Source of the DNA: Gryganskiella cystojenkinii
Taxonomy: Eukaryota; Mortierellomycota; Mortierellomycetes; Mortierellales; Mortierellaceae
Direction: 5' to 3'
DNA length: 56,124 nucleotides
Assembly (NCBI GenBank): GCA_015852425.1
Contig: JAAAIG010000161.1
Coordinates: 1 to 56,124 of the forward strand
A program made the translations under genes and the position numbers. Below are positions 23,010-32,500 of this stretch, piece after piece; position 1 is the first letter of the stretch, and every line of letters starts with the position of its first letter. The notes beneath the pieces are model-generated. The model was not told the origin of the DNA, ran no database searches, and worked only from the letters and a program-made list of their open reading frames with translations.

Positions 23010-23399
23010 GATGAAAAACGTGACAAACGTGAGCAGAGATGAGTGTCTACGGCTTGGCCAATGACGTACGGAGCGAAGAACTCAGCGGGAGTTCCGTCCA
23101 TGGACTGGAGGGAAAAGTTGATCTTCTCGACGTCAGAACAGAAGGACCTAGGATGTCTCGAGAATGTGGTGCTGATCTGCGACATGAACTGGTACAACGA
23201 CATGCCAGTGGGACCACCCTTGAACTTGGTTGTGAGCGCGCTCGGAACAGGGGCGTTTGGGCCGCGACTTGGCCAAGTGCGTCAGGATTTCTTGGACCTG
23301 GATGTGATACTCTTGCTGGCGGACTTGTTTATCGGCGAGGACCTGGAGAGTTTCTTCGATGGTAGAGGGGTGCGAGGCGTTCGTCGTGGCTGCGGCCAT
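23010..23399 (-). pseudogene. Relic of a gag-like (LTR-retrotransposon) coding region
   Basis: On the minus strand, an ATG at 23399 opens a segment with a short coiled-coil-like stretch (EETLQVLADKQVRQQEYHIQ) ending near LTHLAKSRPK. The frame then shifts, and the ORF ending near 23010 continues with KFKGGPTGMSLYQFMSQIS, FSRHPRSFCSDVEKINFSLQ and GTPAEFFAPYVIG. A K-F-x-G start, a run of small helices, an S-D-x-x-K-I segment and a G-x-A-x-x-x-A/F-x-P-Y pattern are typical of Ty3/gypsy gag capsid regions. No protease, reverse transcriptase or LTRs follow; the sequence passes straight into the F-box/LRR copy 2. The gag-like call rests on pattern only. Confidence 0.55.
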
Positions 23400-24136
23400 G
23401 AAAACGACAATTTTTTCGCAAACCCCGAAAGCAAGTTGTCTTCATTGCCTTCATCCCGGACAGTACAACAACGAGTTGGTTTCATTGTCGACATTTAGGA
23501 GTCGGAAACGCAGTTATGCCACTTTGCCCATACTTCAGAAGTCCAACCACACTAGGAAGTTTGAGATTATTGTCTTAATGTTGACTTCGAGTGGACAGGA
23601 TGTTGTGCGTTACCGAAAGGCGCTAGTGAATAGCAAAGGCGTTGGCCTGAACGTTGCGATGTTTGTTACTAGTTAGGCATGTGTGCTTTCGACTGCCTTG
23701 AAAAGGTGATAAAAGGTAGGAAGTGGAGCTGAGAAAGAACAATGGCTGGCGAATTTCAGCCAAGATAACAAATGCTCCCAGCCTTACTGGTCTCTGTCCT
23801 ACGAGGTTTGCTAGTTTAAGCCTCCCGAATACGGAGCTTTGCGTGCCGAGCTAAGACTTGCAGTCCACATCTTTCTCGTGCATCAGCTGAACTTATACGA
23901 ACCTCTCATTTGTGAGGAATGACGAACGGAGAAATGATTAGCTTGGGAATTGGGAATTTTGGGAATTCAGCCAGGAATGCTCAGCCCGACGGACTTTGCC
24001 TCCCGTCACAGGAGCTGCTGGTGTTCGCCTTCTTATATATGAACTTATTCTTGATTGCTGCCATTTCCACCTCGAACGGACCAATCTCTCTTCTACACCA
24101 AAACACGACAAATAGCGCCAAAATATATCCGAAACA
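23400..24136. promoter_or_regulatory. Upstream region of the FAD oxidoreductase gene, with a TATA-like box
   Basis: No gene is recognised. TATATAT at 24034-24040 lies about 97 bases before the ATG of the downstream gene, a plausible core promoter position. The segment next to the gag relic (23400-23520) shows no clear LTR or primer-binding site. Confidence 0.4.
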
Positions 24137-25810
24137 ATGCCTGAAAATGTCCCTTTTAATGAATTGGTTGATCACCTTTCTTCACTCCTCCAGGGAATGA
24201 TTTCGGCTACCACCTCTGATCCAAAAAAGAGCTGGAAAGATGTCTTGGAGCTCCTTGAGAAGGCTGAGTCGCCCATGGACCTGTTGGAAGGAGTTGGAGA
24301 GGAAACACTGAAGGAATTGCTTGAGTTCTTCGAAGTATGGATCAGCGGCCAAAACACCATGCTTCCTACAGTATGGGAGCCCGAATTTACGGGCATCGTC
24401 GCCTGTAGTACTGTTGCAGATGTACAAGCGCAGGTCAAACAATGTCTCATCACTGGTTCCGTTCTGCGCGTATGCGGTGCCCAACACTCTCCTCCTCCAG
24501 CTGTTTTTGCCCCAAAAGGCGAGAAGGCAATTCGAGTCAAGTTGCAAGGCGAGCTCAGATCTATCGAATGGCTTGAGGAAGACCCGGTCAATGGTACGGC
24601 CAATTTGAGGGTGGGAGCTGGGTGCAACCTTGGCATAGACCCTCTCGATCCCGTATCGAATGCCACCAACTCGTTGACCAGAGTCCTCGATGCTCGTGGC
24701 TATGCGCTTCCGATACTCGGCGGTATCTCTCACCAAACGCTTGGTGGGTACATGAGTACCAGCACGTCAGGGGGAACCATTGACTTTGGCTGCGCAGACT
24801 CAATCTTGGTTATCGAGCTTGTGGATGGTCAGGGTGAGGTGCGTAAGCTGGATAAGATCGCCAATGAGGACGAGTTCAATGCTGCTGCTGTGTCGATGGG
24901 CTTGTTTGGGGTGTTTACGTACATCACAATTACCGTCGGAAAACGATTTCTCGTGAAAGGAAGGGAGGAAACCGTGCTTCGACCGACATCCAGGATTGCA
25001 AGTGGTGCTGCCTTCCTAGACGCCGTTCGCCAAAACCAATACGTCCACAATGTCTGGTTTGCGGCCGAGGGCGTCAACAGCGTCTTGCAGTTTGCCGCCA
25101 AACAAGTGTCGGACGATCCTTCAAACCCGATCGTCCCGTATGACCACCCTTTGAAGACTCGCAACATGAATTATACCGCTGCGGCCACATTGTTGGCCAC
25201 TTCCTGGTTGACCCACGACAATCTGCCTCAACTGGCCGCGGTCATCTTCAACATCATCCAGGTTGTGGGTTCTGGAGCGAACTTTTGTGGACATTGGTAT
25301 GAAGTGCTGCCAAATGATGACGAGGCTTTGGTTGACTCCGTGACTCGAGTCCAATTTACAGAGATTTGGATCGACCTGGAAGAGGCCCAGGACGTTCTTG
25401 ACGCACTTACAACCTTGTTCAAGAATGACCCAGATGCAGCCGGTAATTTTGGTGTCGAGCTCTATCCGGCGAAAGATTCGCCATTCTGGATGAGCATGTC
25501 ATATGGGCGCAAGGTCCTCCGTGTTGACGTCTTGTGGTGGGAGTATAATGTGATCGGCACGTTGGAGGAGTTCTATGAGAAATTCTGGAAAGTTCTGCTA
25601 CCGTTCAATAGTGCTCGCTTGCATTGGGGCAAACACTTTCCGGCTATTGGGAACACATATGGAGATCGAACGATGGGTCCGGACTATGTTCAAAAGGCGT
25701 ATCCAAGGTTTGGAGAATGGAAGTCCTTCCGCGCCGAGTTTGATCCAAAGAATGTCTTTGTTACCAAGTACTGGGATGACTTGTTGGGTCTCAAGCAGAA
25801 GAAGTTATGA
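24137..25810 (+). CDS. FAD-dependent aldonolactone oxidase-like protein (VAO/PCMH family with ALO C-terminal domain)
   Basis: An intronless ORF of 557 residues. Residues about 78-270 form a PCMH-type FAD-binding domain: LRVCGAQHSPPPAVF, where His117 is in the position used for covalent flavin attachment in many family members, then VGAGCNLG and GGISHQTLGGYMSTSTSGGT for the pyrophosphate. The C-terminal part matches the D-arabinono-1,4-lactone/L-gulonolactone oxidase domain, ending with LHWGKHFPA, GPDYVQKAYPRFGEWKSFRA and FDPKNVFVTKYW. Such enzymes oxidise sugar lactones or related polyols with O2, giving H2O2. The first 75 residues are an extra helical segment absent from the short ALO enzymes. 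There is no signal peptide. The gene is intact inside the decaying F-box/LRR island. The exact substrate cannot be read from sequence. Confidence 0.88.
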   Translation: MPENVPFNELVDHLSSLLQGMISATTSDPKKSWKDVLELLEKAESPMDLLEGVGEETLKELLEFFEVWISGQNTMLPTVWEPEFTGIVACSTVADVQAQVKQCLITGSVLRVCGAQHSPPPAVFAPKGEKAIRVKLQGELRSIEWLEEDPVNGTANLRVGAGCNLGIDPLDPVSNATNSLTRVLDARGYALPILGGISHQTLGGYMSTSTSGGTIDFGCADSILVIELVDGQGEVRKLDKIANEDEFNAAAVSMGLFGVFTYITITVGKRFLVKGREETVLRPTSRIASGAAFLDAVRQNQYVHNVWFAAEGVNSVLQFAAKQVSDDPSNPIVPYDHPLKTRNMNYTAAATLLATSWLTHDNLPQLAAVIFNIIQVVGSGANFCGHWYEVLPNDDEALVDSVTRVQFTEIWIDLEEAQDVLDALTTLFKNDPDAAGNFGVELYPAKDSPFWMSMSYGRKVLRVDVLWWEYNVIGTLEEFYEKFWKVLLPFNSARLHWGKHFPAIGNTYGDRTMGPDYVQKAYPRFGEWKSFRAEFDPKNVFVTKYWDDLLGLKQKKL

Positions 25811-26547
25811 AGTTAGAACCCGGGATGCAGCCACGGATATGGCTCTTCGCTCATATTCTGGAGTATTACTATAACAATTGAAAAGTTCAACTTCATATTT
25901 ATCGGGTGTGTTTAACGGAAATATCAGTGCATCTTCACATCTCAAATTTTTTGGTCTGAGACAATGCAAATTGAATTTCAAAGCTGCGTCGCATTGCTCG
26001 TAGCTCTCAGAATTACCTTGAATTATACTCCGTTTGAGAGAAACGACCATGTTATTGTCGGGGTCATTGGTGGCTAAAGAATCTCGGGAAACAACGAAAT
26101 ATGAGTGTCCACCCAACTACAGAAGTGTGGACAAAAAGGTTGATCGTCTGTAGGACGAAGTAATAATATTATATTAATATTTACATATAACTCAAATCCA
26201 TGGCGTGACATTGGAGGTTGCTATAGGAGGTGGGATACTTATTGTCGGATGTATTCTTTGCGGTAATTGTTCTGTGCGATTAAAGTGTGGATATGGCGTC
26301 GAGCAATTGATCGGCTTGTGGCGGTCGAGAATAGGGCGTCATCGAAAATAAAGGCCCAGTGGGGACCCAGATCGAGAGAAGGATGCTGGCCGTGATCTGG
26401 GTGGCGGTGATGTTCAACTGTAGTCCTGGACGAACAAGGCGGCAGTTAAGAGAGACCAAGGAGCCGAGCTCGTCGTCTGTCCATTGTGTTTTTGTGGAGT
26501 ATTCCCCTAGTGTTGTTGTCCAAACTTCTCTCTTCGCAAGGCAGAGG
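25811..26547. other. Region after the FAD gene with unrecognised coding-like fragments on the minus strand
   Basis: Two minus-strand open stretches (26116-25805, about 103 codons, preceded by a ttctgtag acceptor-like sequence, and 26657-26280, about 125 codons, containing WTDDELGSLVSLNCRLVRPG) have protein-like composition, but no recognised family and no ATG start. They might be exons of a small gene or decayed remnants. No function can be given. Confidence 0.25.
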
Positions 26548-26835
26548 ATGCGAGGACAGTGATTATCGGTCGCAAGAAGGTGTGATGACGAAGGAGAAAC
26601 GAGGAAAAGAAAAGAGGTTAGGCATCTTTCGTGATGTTCCTCTGTGCTTCGAGTCAAGGCGTTCTAATTGTCATCAATGAACCTCACTAGAACACAGAAG
26701 AACTGTTACAAAGAAAGCCACCATCATTCGAGACGACGGCTTACCATGGCATACGACTATCAACAAAGGGATCTCAGAAGCGGCAACAATGCGCGAGTGT
26801 GAGGCGAAATGAATGATAGAAGGGTGAAATGAAGT
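26548..26835. repeat. Direct repeat A: copy of the 5' flank of an F-box/LRR gene
   Basis: About 285 bases match 28801-29075 imperfectly, in the same orientation, including gtcgcaagaaggtgtgatgacg, gttctaattg(t/a)catcaatgaacctca and cc(g/a)tggcatacgacta. In the other copy this block lies directly upstream of an F-box/LRR start codon. Here the match stops near 26548 and no LRR body follows. Confidence 0.75.
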
Positions 26836-27283
26836 TGATGTGAGGAGGAGGACAAGGACACGACTGTGATGATAAGAGAGGAGTAATGATGAGAAAGGAG
26901 TAGGAGTGGCGGCAACAGCACGCGATATAGGTGAGAGTGCGAATATCATTGCGATCTTTACATTGGATCCTTATTATGTACCAGTTTTCGCCAATGCTCT
27001 CATATTTTAAAAACCGCTTGCATCTTCTTCATGAGAGCAATGTCATCCAATGTCATAAGCCGTGCCCAAGATTTTTATTTCTGCTACGCCACCAACAAAT
27101 TCTGGCTCCTCTCGTTCTCGTCATGGCTGCACAATGAAAACATTTGAGGTTCCTGGATTCGATGGAACGGTATGGTAACTGGCACATTGGCTTACGGCAG
27201 AAACCCATAGCGACATTGCTTGTTAACCCTTTTATGTTCGTTCGCCTTCCGATATATGTAAAGCATCATTCCAATAAGCCTTT
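26836..27283. other. Intergenic region downstream of F-box/LRR copy 3
   Basis: About 450 bases with no recognisable gene. It lies between direct repeat A and the 3' end of LRR copy 3. Confidence 0.5.
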
Positions 27284-28762
27284 CTAGATTGCACGTATAC
27301 TACTGTATGTTCGAGTTCCGCTCTCTCCGATCAGATTGTCATCCAAGGTCAAAGTGGACAGAGTCGAGTTAGACTTGAGTGCCTCCGAGAGCGCCTGAGC
27401 ACCGCTGTCTCCTATCGAGTTAGACCACAATTCCAAAGTAGACAGAGTCGAGTTGGACTTGAGTGCATCGGCCAGGGCCTGAGCTCCGTTGTTTCCTATC
27501 GAGTTAGACCCCAAGTCCAAAGTGGTCAGAGATAAGTTGGTCTTGAGTGCCTCCGAAAGCGCCTGAGCTCCGTTGTCTCTGATCGAGTTAGATATCAAGA
27601 TCAAAGTGGTCAGAGAGGAGTTTCCCTTGAGTGCGTCTGACAGCGCCTGAGCTCCAATGTCTCTGATCGAGTTACCACTCAAGTCCAAAGTAGTCAGAGT
27701 CCTGTTGGTATTGAGTGCCTCCGAGAGCGCCTGAGCTCCGTTGCCTCTGATCGAGTTAAACACCAAGGTCAAAGTGGTCAGAGATGAGTTGGTCTTGAGT
27801 GCCTCCGACAATGCCTCAGCTCCGCTGTCCCCTATCGAGTTCCCCCCCAAGAATAAAAAGGCCAGGGAGGAGTTGGTCTTTAGTGCCTCCGAGAGCGCCT
27901 GAGCTCCGTTGCCTCCGATCGAGTTAGACACCAATGTCAAAGTGGTCAGAAATGAGTTGGCCCTGAGTGCGTCTGACAGTGCTTGAGATCCGTTGTCTCT
28001 GATCGAGTTGACAGTCAAGTTTAAATCAGTCAGAGTGTTGTTGATCTTGAGCGCATCTGACAGAGCCTGAGCTCCACTGACTCTGATCGAGTTGCCAGCC
28101 AAGTTTAAGTCAGTCAGAGTGTTGTTGATCTTGAGTGCCTCCGAGATCGCCAGAGCTCCGTCGTCTCCGATCGAGTTAGAACCCAACACAAAAGTGGTCA
28201 GAGATGAGTTGATCTTGAGTGCGTCTGACAACGCCTGAACTCCGCTGTCTCCGAACGAGTTAGACCCCAAGTCTAAAGTAGCCAGAGTTGAGTTGGTCTT
28301 GAGCGCCTCGGCCAGAGCCTGAGCTCCATTAATTCTAATGCTGCAGTTCCTCAAGATCAAAGTGGTCAGAGTCTTGTTGGTCTTGAGTGCATCCGACAGT
28401 GCCTGAGCTCCATTGTCTTCGAACCTGTTTTGTGACAGGTCCAAAGTGGTCAGAGCCGGGTTGGCCATGACACTAGAAACTATGTTGTCTAGTGAAAATG
28501 ACCACGCCGCGGTTGCATCATAGTCACAGCTCTGAATCGTCAGGTATTTTATAAAGTGTTTGTTTCGCTCGACAGATTCCATGCAGGGACCATGGCCATC
28601 TTCCCGCAGGACGACAGAGTTGTAGAGAGTCTGTGAAAATGAGTCGTTCCAGTCCTGGCTCACACGCGCACAAGAAGCCAGGTCTTTGCCGTTAAGGCTT
28701 TCGGCAATAATTGAGCGAATTTCAGGTAGATGGAGAGGATGCTTTTGGAACATCTTATTCAT
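27284..28762 (-). CDS. F-box-like protein with about fourteen leucine-rich repeats (RNI type), copy 3
   Basis: 492 residues from the ATG at 28762 (MNKMFQKHPLHLPEIRS). The F-box-like N-terminus (LPEIRSIIAESL, DLASCARVSQDWN) is nearly the same as in copy 1. About fourteen 28-residue LRRs follow, four more than in copy 1, and consecutive repeats are very similar at DNA level. The last repeat breaks off as GESGTRTYSSIRAI, where copy 1 has SGTQALHQVLQITKCDVELD, so the native C-terminus is probably replaced after a small indel. The likely role is a Skp1-linked ubiquitin-ligase receptor or another LRR recognition protein; neither is proven. The frame is open seven codons above the ATG, but without another ATG. 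Confidence 0.85.
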   Translation of the reverse strand: MNKMFQKHPLHLPEIRSIIAESLNGKDLASCARVSQDWNDSFSQTLYNSVVLREDGHGPCMESVERNKHFIKYLTIQSCDYDATAAWSFSLDNIVSSVMANPALTTLDLSQNRFEDNGAQALSDALKTNKTLTTLILRNCSIRINGAQALAEALKTNSTLATLDLGSNSFGDSGVQALSDALKINSSLTTFVLGSNSIGDDGALAISEALKINNTLTDLNLAGNSIRVSGAQALSDALKINNTLTDLNLTVNSIRDNGSQALSDALRANSFLTTLTLVSNSIGGNGAQALSEALKTNSSLAFLFLGGNSIGDSGAEALSEALKTNSSLTTLTLVFNSIRGNGAQALSEALNTNRTLTTLDLSGNSIRDIGAQALSDALKGNSSLTTLILISNSIRDNGAQALSEALKTNLSLTTLDLGSNSIGNNGAQALADALKSNSTLSTLELWSNSIGDSGAQALSEALKSNSTLSTLTLDDNLIGESGTRTYSSIRAI

Positions 28763-29593
28763 GAAAGATGAAAAACGTGACAAGGCTGACGGGGATAATG
28801 ACGAGGACAGCGATTATGGGGTCGCAAGAAGGTGTGATGACGACGTAGGAATAAGGAAAAGAAAAAAGGTTAGACATCTTTTCTTGATTATCTGCCGTGT
28901 ATCGAGTCAGGCATTCTAATTGACATCAATGAACCTCATTAGAGCACTACAGGGAGAATGCTATCGCTCATTCAAGACAAACATCTTACCGTGGCATACG
29001 ACTAACAAACGGAGGGGAGCTCAGAAGGGGCGGGTGAAAATGCGCGAGTACGGGGGGAAAATGAACTATGAAAGGATAGAAGGAATCGACACAGAAAACA
29101 TTGATATTAAATGATCAAATCCGTTGCTCCACCTTCGCCTGCCCCTACAATAGACGAAAATGCACACCCAGACGTACAACACGGATTTTTAACCTGAACT
29201 TTATTCTGTCAAAATAAGTTAGCAACAAACTCGATTCGATTTTTCAAACAAAGTGGCTCACTTATTCGATTCGGCAAACATCGAATAAAAGCGCTCGCTG
29301 ATTGTTCTTAGTTTGAAATCGCTTGTTCGTAACTGGCGCTCAACAAAGCACGTTGTACACTTTTGGACCCAAGGGAAGGATTATCACGAGAGAGGAGAGA
29401 GGAAGACTTAGGGAAAATAAATGAAGGACGTGAAGAGACAGTTGTCGCAACCTGATTTAGCAGTGTCGTTGCGTGCAAGGCTCGCAAACAAGAAGGGTAT
29501 ATTTTTCTTCCTCTGTTTCTTCAATAAGGAGACCTCGGGCTACAAAATCAAGAGCAGGATCTAGAAAAGAAGTCCTATTCTTCATCTAGTTAT
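28763..29593. promoter_or_regulatory. 5' flank of F-box/LRR copy 3 (direct repeat B) and the 3' side of the RING gene
   Basis: 28801-29075 is repeat B, the counterpart of 26548-26835. Its conservation immediately upstream of the gene suggests promoter and leader. From about 29110 to 29593 there is no recognisable gene; this is the presumed 3' region of the minus-strand RING gene. Confidence 0.5.
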
Positions 29594-32500
29594 CTATGAG
29601 CAAGTCGACGGCTCGGTAGCCTCAAGTAGGTCCCGTTTGCAGATCGGACAGAGCGCCGCGACCTGGAGCAACCAAGGATCGATACAGGCCTGATGGTACT
29701 GGTGAAAACACGGCAAAGTCCTGACTTGGTCTCCAAGTTCATACTCGGACAGACAGACCGCGCACATTGTCTGAGAGTTCGCGTTCGCAAAAGGAAGGCT
29801 CTCGACATCATTGTCGTCGTCGTCAGTCTCCGACTCGCTTTCCTCGATCCCAGAGTCTTGTTCCTGGCCATCAGCGGTAACGCATCCTTGGAGCTTATCT
29901 GACTGTCGGTCTGTAGAAAGAGAGAGCGAGATCGATAGCGAGAGCGCGGACGACGATGCCTCAGAATAGGAAGAGTCCACCAGAGTAGATGTTGACCCGC
30001 CACCACTACTGCTTGAAAAGGAGGAGGAGGACTGCAGTGTCGAGGCCAAAGATGACAAAGAAGAGGGTGACGACCCATTATAATTGATCCAGTCACTATT
30101 ACGATATCCTTGCCGACTATACGAGACTCGTCGATAGGATCCATGCCGGGAAGTAGCCATGAGAGAATTCGCGATGCGATCTAGTTCCGTAGATGTGGTG
30201 TTATCATGCTGTTGATCCATACTCCTCTCAGTATCTGCAAACTCTTGAGGATAAAGGTCGTTGTAATCAGAGGCTTGATGGTGGACAATATCACTGTCAA
30301 CAGACTCGATTTCGGCTGCCATGATTACTCGACCCGATACACCTTCTACAGTGGCTCTGTTGATCACTCGACCTCCTCGCGGCTCATGTTGACGACCCCG
30401 TACGTCCAACCTGATGGCTTGATCCACCAGACCTGCCTCCATATCAATCACGTCCTCGGCGTTCGCCAACCTTCCTGAGTATCGGATCTCACTCCTTCGA
30501 GGCACTTGGGCCATTTCCGGTGCAGGCATAGCCATTTTGACTGCCTTCTTCTTCTTCTTTCCTTCTGACCTTTTATGACGATGGCCACGATGACAGTCGT
30601 GATCACAGCACTTGGAGGATGTCCTGGATGCCGAAGTATCGGACGCCACTAACATGGTCCCATTGCCAGTTTTGACTACAGTTTGGATCCCAAAACTCTC
30701 TAGCGTCGATCGTGCGAGGACCTTTTTCTGTCCACTGTCCCGTGTAGGGCTTTGCTGCTGCGTCGTGGTGTCGTCACCGCTGCCGCCACCGTTTTGGGTT
30801 GACGTATTCGAGGCCCTACGAGATCGACACAGCCGGACCTTGAGCGCGACCACGACCAATAAAGCTCCAAACATACCGACACAGATGCCACATACCGTGC
30901 TCATCAAGACCATAGCGAGCTTGCGCGAAATGTTGGATGGGATACTTTCTGACTCGGCGTCGAGGAGATCGGTGCTGTGCTGTTGTCGGTTATGAAGATA
31001 CGAGCCATGCAGATGGTGATGGAGGTAATCCTGGTAAGAGTCCTTAAAAAGTACAAGTGAAGAGGCCTCTTCGAGGACCTGCGCAAGCGTATTGGCTTGA
31101 ATTCGGCCCATTTGTCGATTAGGTCTTGTCCTAGCCTTGGGATGTCGGTTACCTGCGACAATGTGGCCCTCCCGTTCCTCCCCTTCACGATAAAATCGCG
31201 AGGCCGATCCTGTGGTAGTGCCTGCCATCTCGCCGCTGTCGTCCTCTTGATCGTACCCATTCTCAACCAGACCGTCTTCGCCTTCAAGATGATCCTTGAA
31301 GGTTTTGATCTCTTGTTTGAACGACTCAAATTCTTGTTTAAGCGTCTTGATCTCTTGTTTAAAGAATAAGGCGTTGGACAGCGTTCTGAATGCGGTCGCG
31401 GCGACCATCACCGCGGGTTGATGTTCTGGTAGAGGTTTTGGCGTCGGTCTCCGGGCTTCGTGTGGATGATCCGTGTCCTTGGTCGTGCGCGACTCTGGTT
31501 GGAATTTGACGACACGTGTCCGTTGACGATGACTTTTCTGGGAGACAAAGCCCCAGTCGACCAATACCCTCCGAGCCTGGATCGCAGCGCCGGCTTTGAA
31601 AGAGTCGACAATGGAAGCAATCTCGGGCATGGAGATGATGACCTGACGTGTAGTGGTGGGCATTGTCCTTTCATGAACAGGTCTTTGAAGTGGTACAGGA
31701 GGTGGTGGCGATGGTGGTAGTGGCGCTGTTGGGGGTGGGGGTGTGGGTGAGAGGGTTTCTCTGATTTCCTCGATTGGTCTTTCCTCGGTGATGCTGTCTA
31801 TATGGGATCCTCTGCGTTGTTGCTTTTTCGAAACCTGGGGTTCGTTCGCCAAGGCGGTGGTAAAAGTCAAGGTCTCCTCTTCTACATCATCAAAGACGAT
31901 CCTGGCCGGTCTCAAAGGTGATGCCTTGAGAGGCTTGACAATGACCTTCGAGAGCTGCGCCATAGGCATGATCTTTGTTGCGAGAGCATCTATTGATTTG
32001 GCAAGTTGTTCTGCTGACTCACGGTCCACGGTCAATACAGGGGAAAACAAGGAAGCAGTGTCGTGTTCCGCGGAGACTGGAGATACGGTGAACTCCGTAC
32101 AGTCAGATTCCAGGGTTGGGTAAACAACGACAGCTATGGCGTCCAATTGAGAGATTAAATGTCGATCCAGTCCATTCTGAAGGGTACATGGGACAAGCGC
32201 GATCCATTGGAATGGCATATAGGGAAGACTTGTCGCCAGGAAGGGGATGGTCACCAGTGGTCCCTATAAAATAAAATAAAATGCAGAGTGACGACATTTA
32301 GGCGTTAGATGGCCACGGGCACAAAAATCGTTCTTAGCGAGTGAGCGCCTTATAAAAAACACACATTCGAGATCTTGATTTCTCACTTCTCTTTCCACAT
32401 TCCTCCATTCGTCTGCCTTTGTTATGCGAGTTCCAAATGCGACGGACAGACAGCAAAACACCCACGTTTTTTTTCTCCTTCCAATCAGGTGTTCATAGAA

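Noticed and set aside
29590..31369. Other-frame ORFs inside the RING gene (for example 184 codons on minus at 29590-30144)
   Set aside because: They are shadows of the RING-H2 exon, whose Cys/His pattern fixes the true frame.
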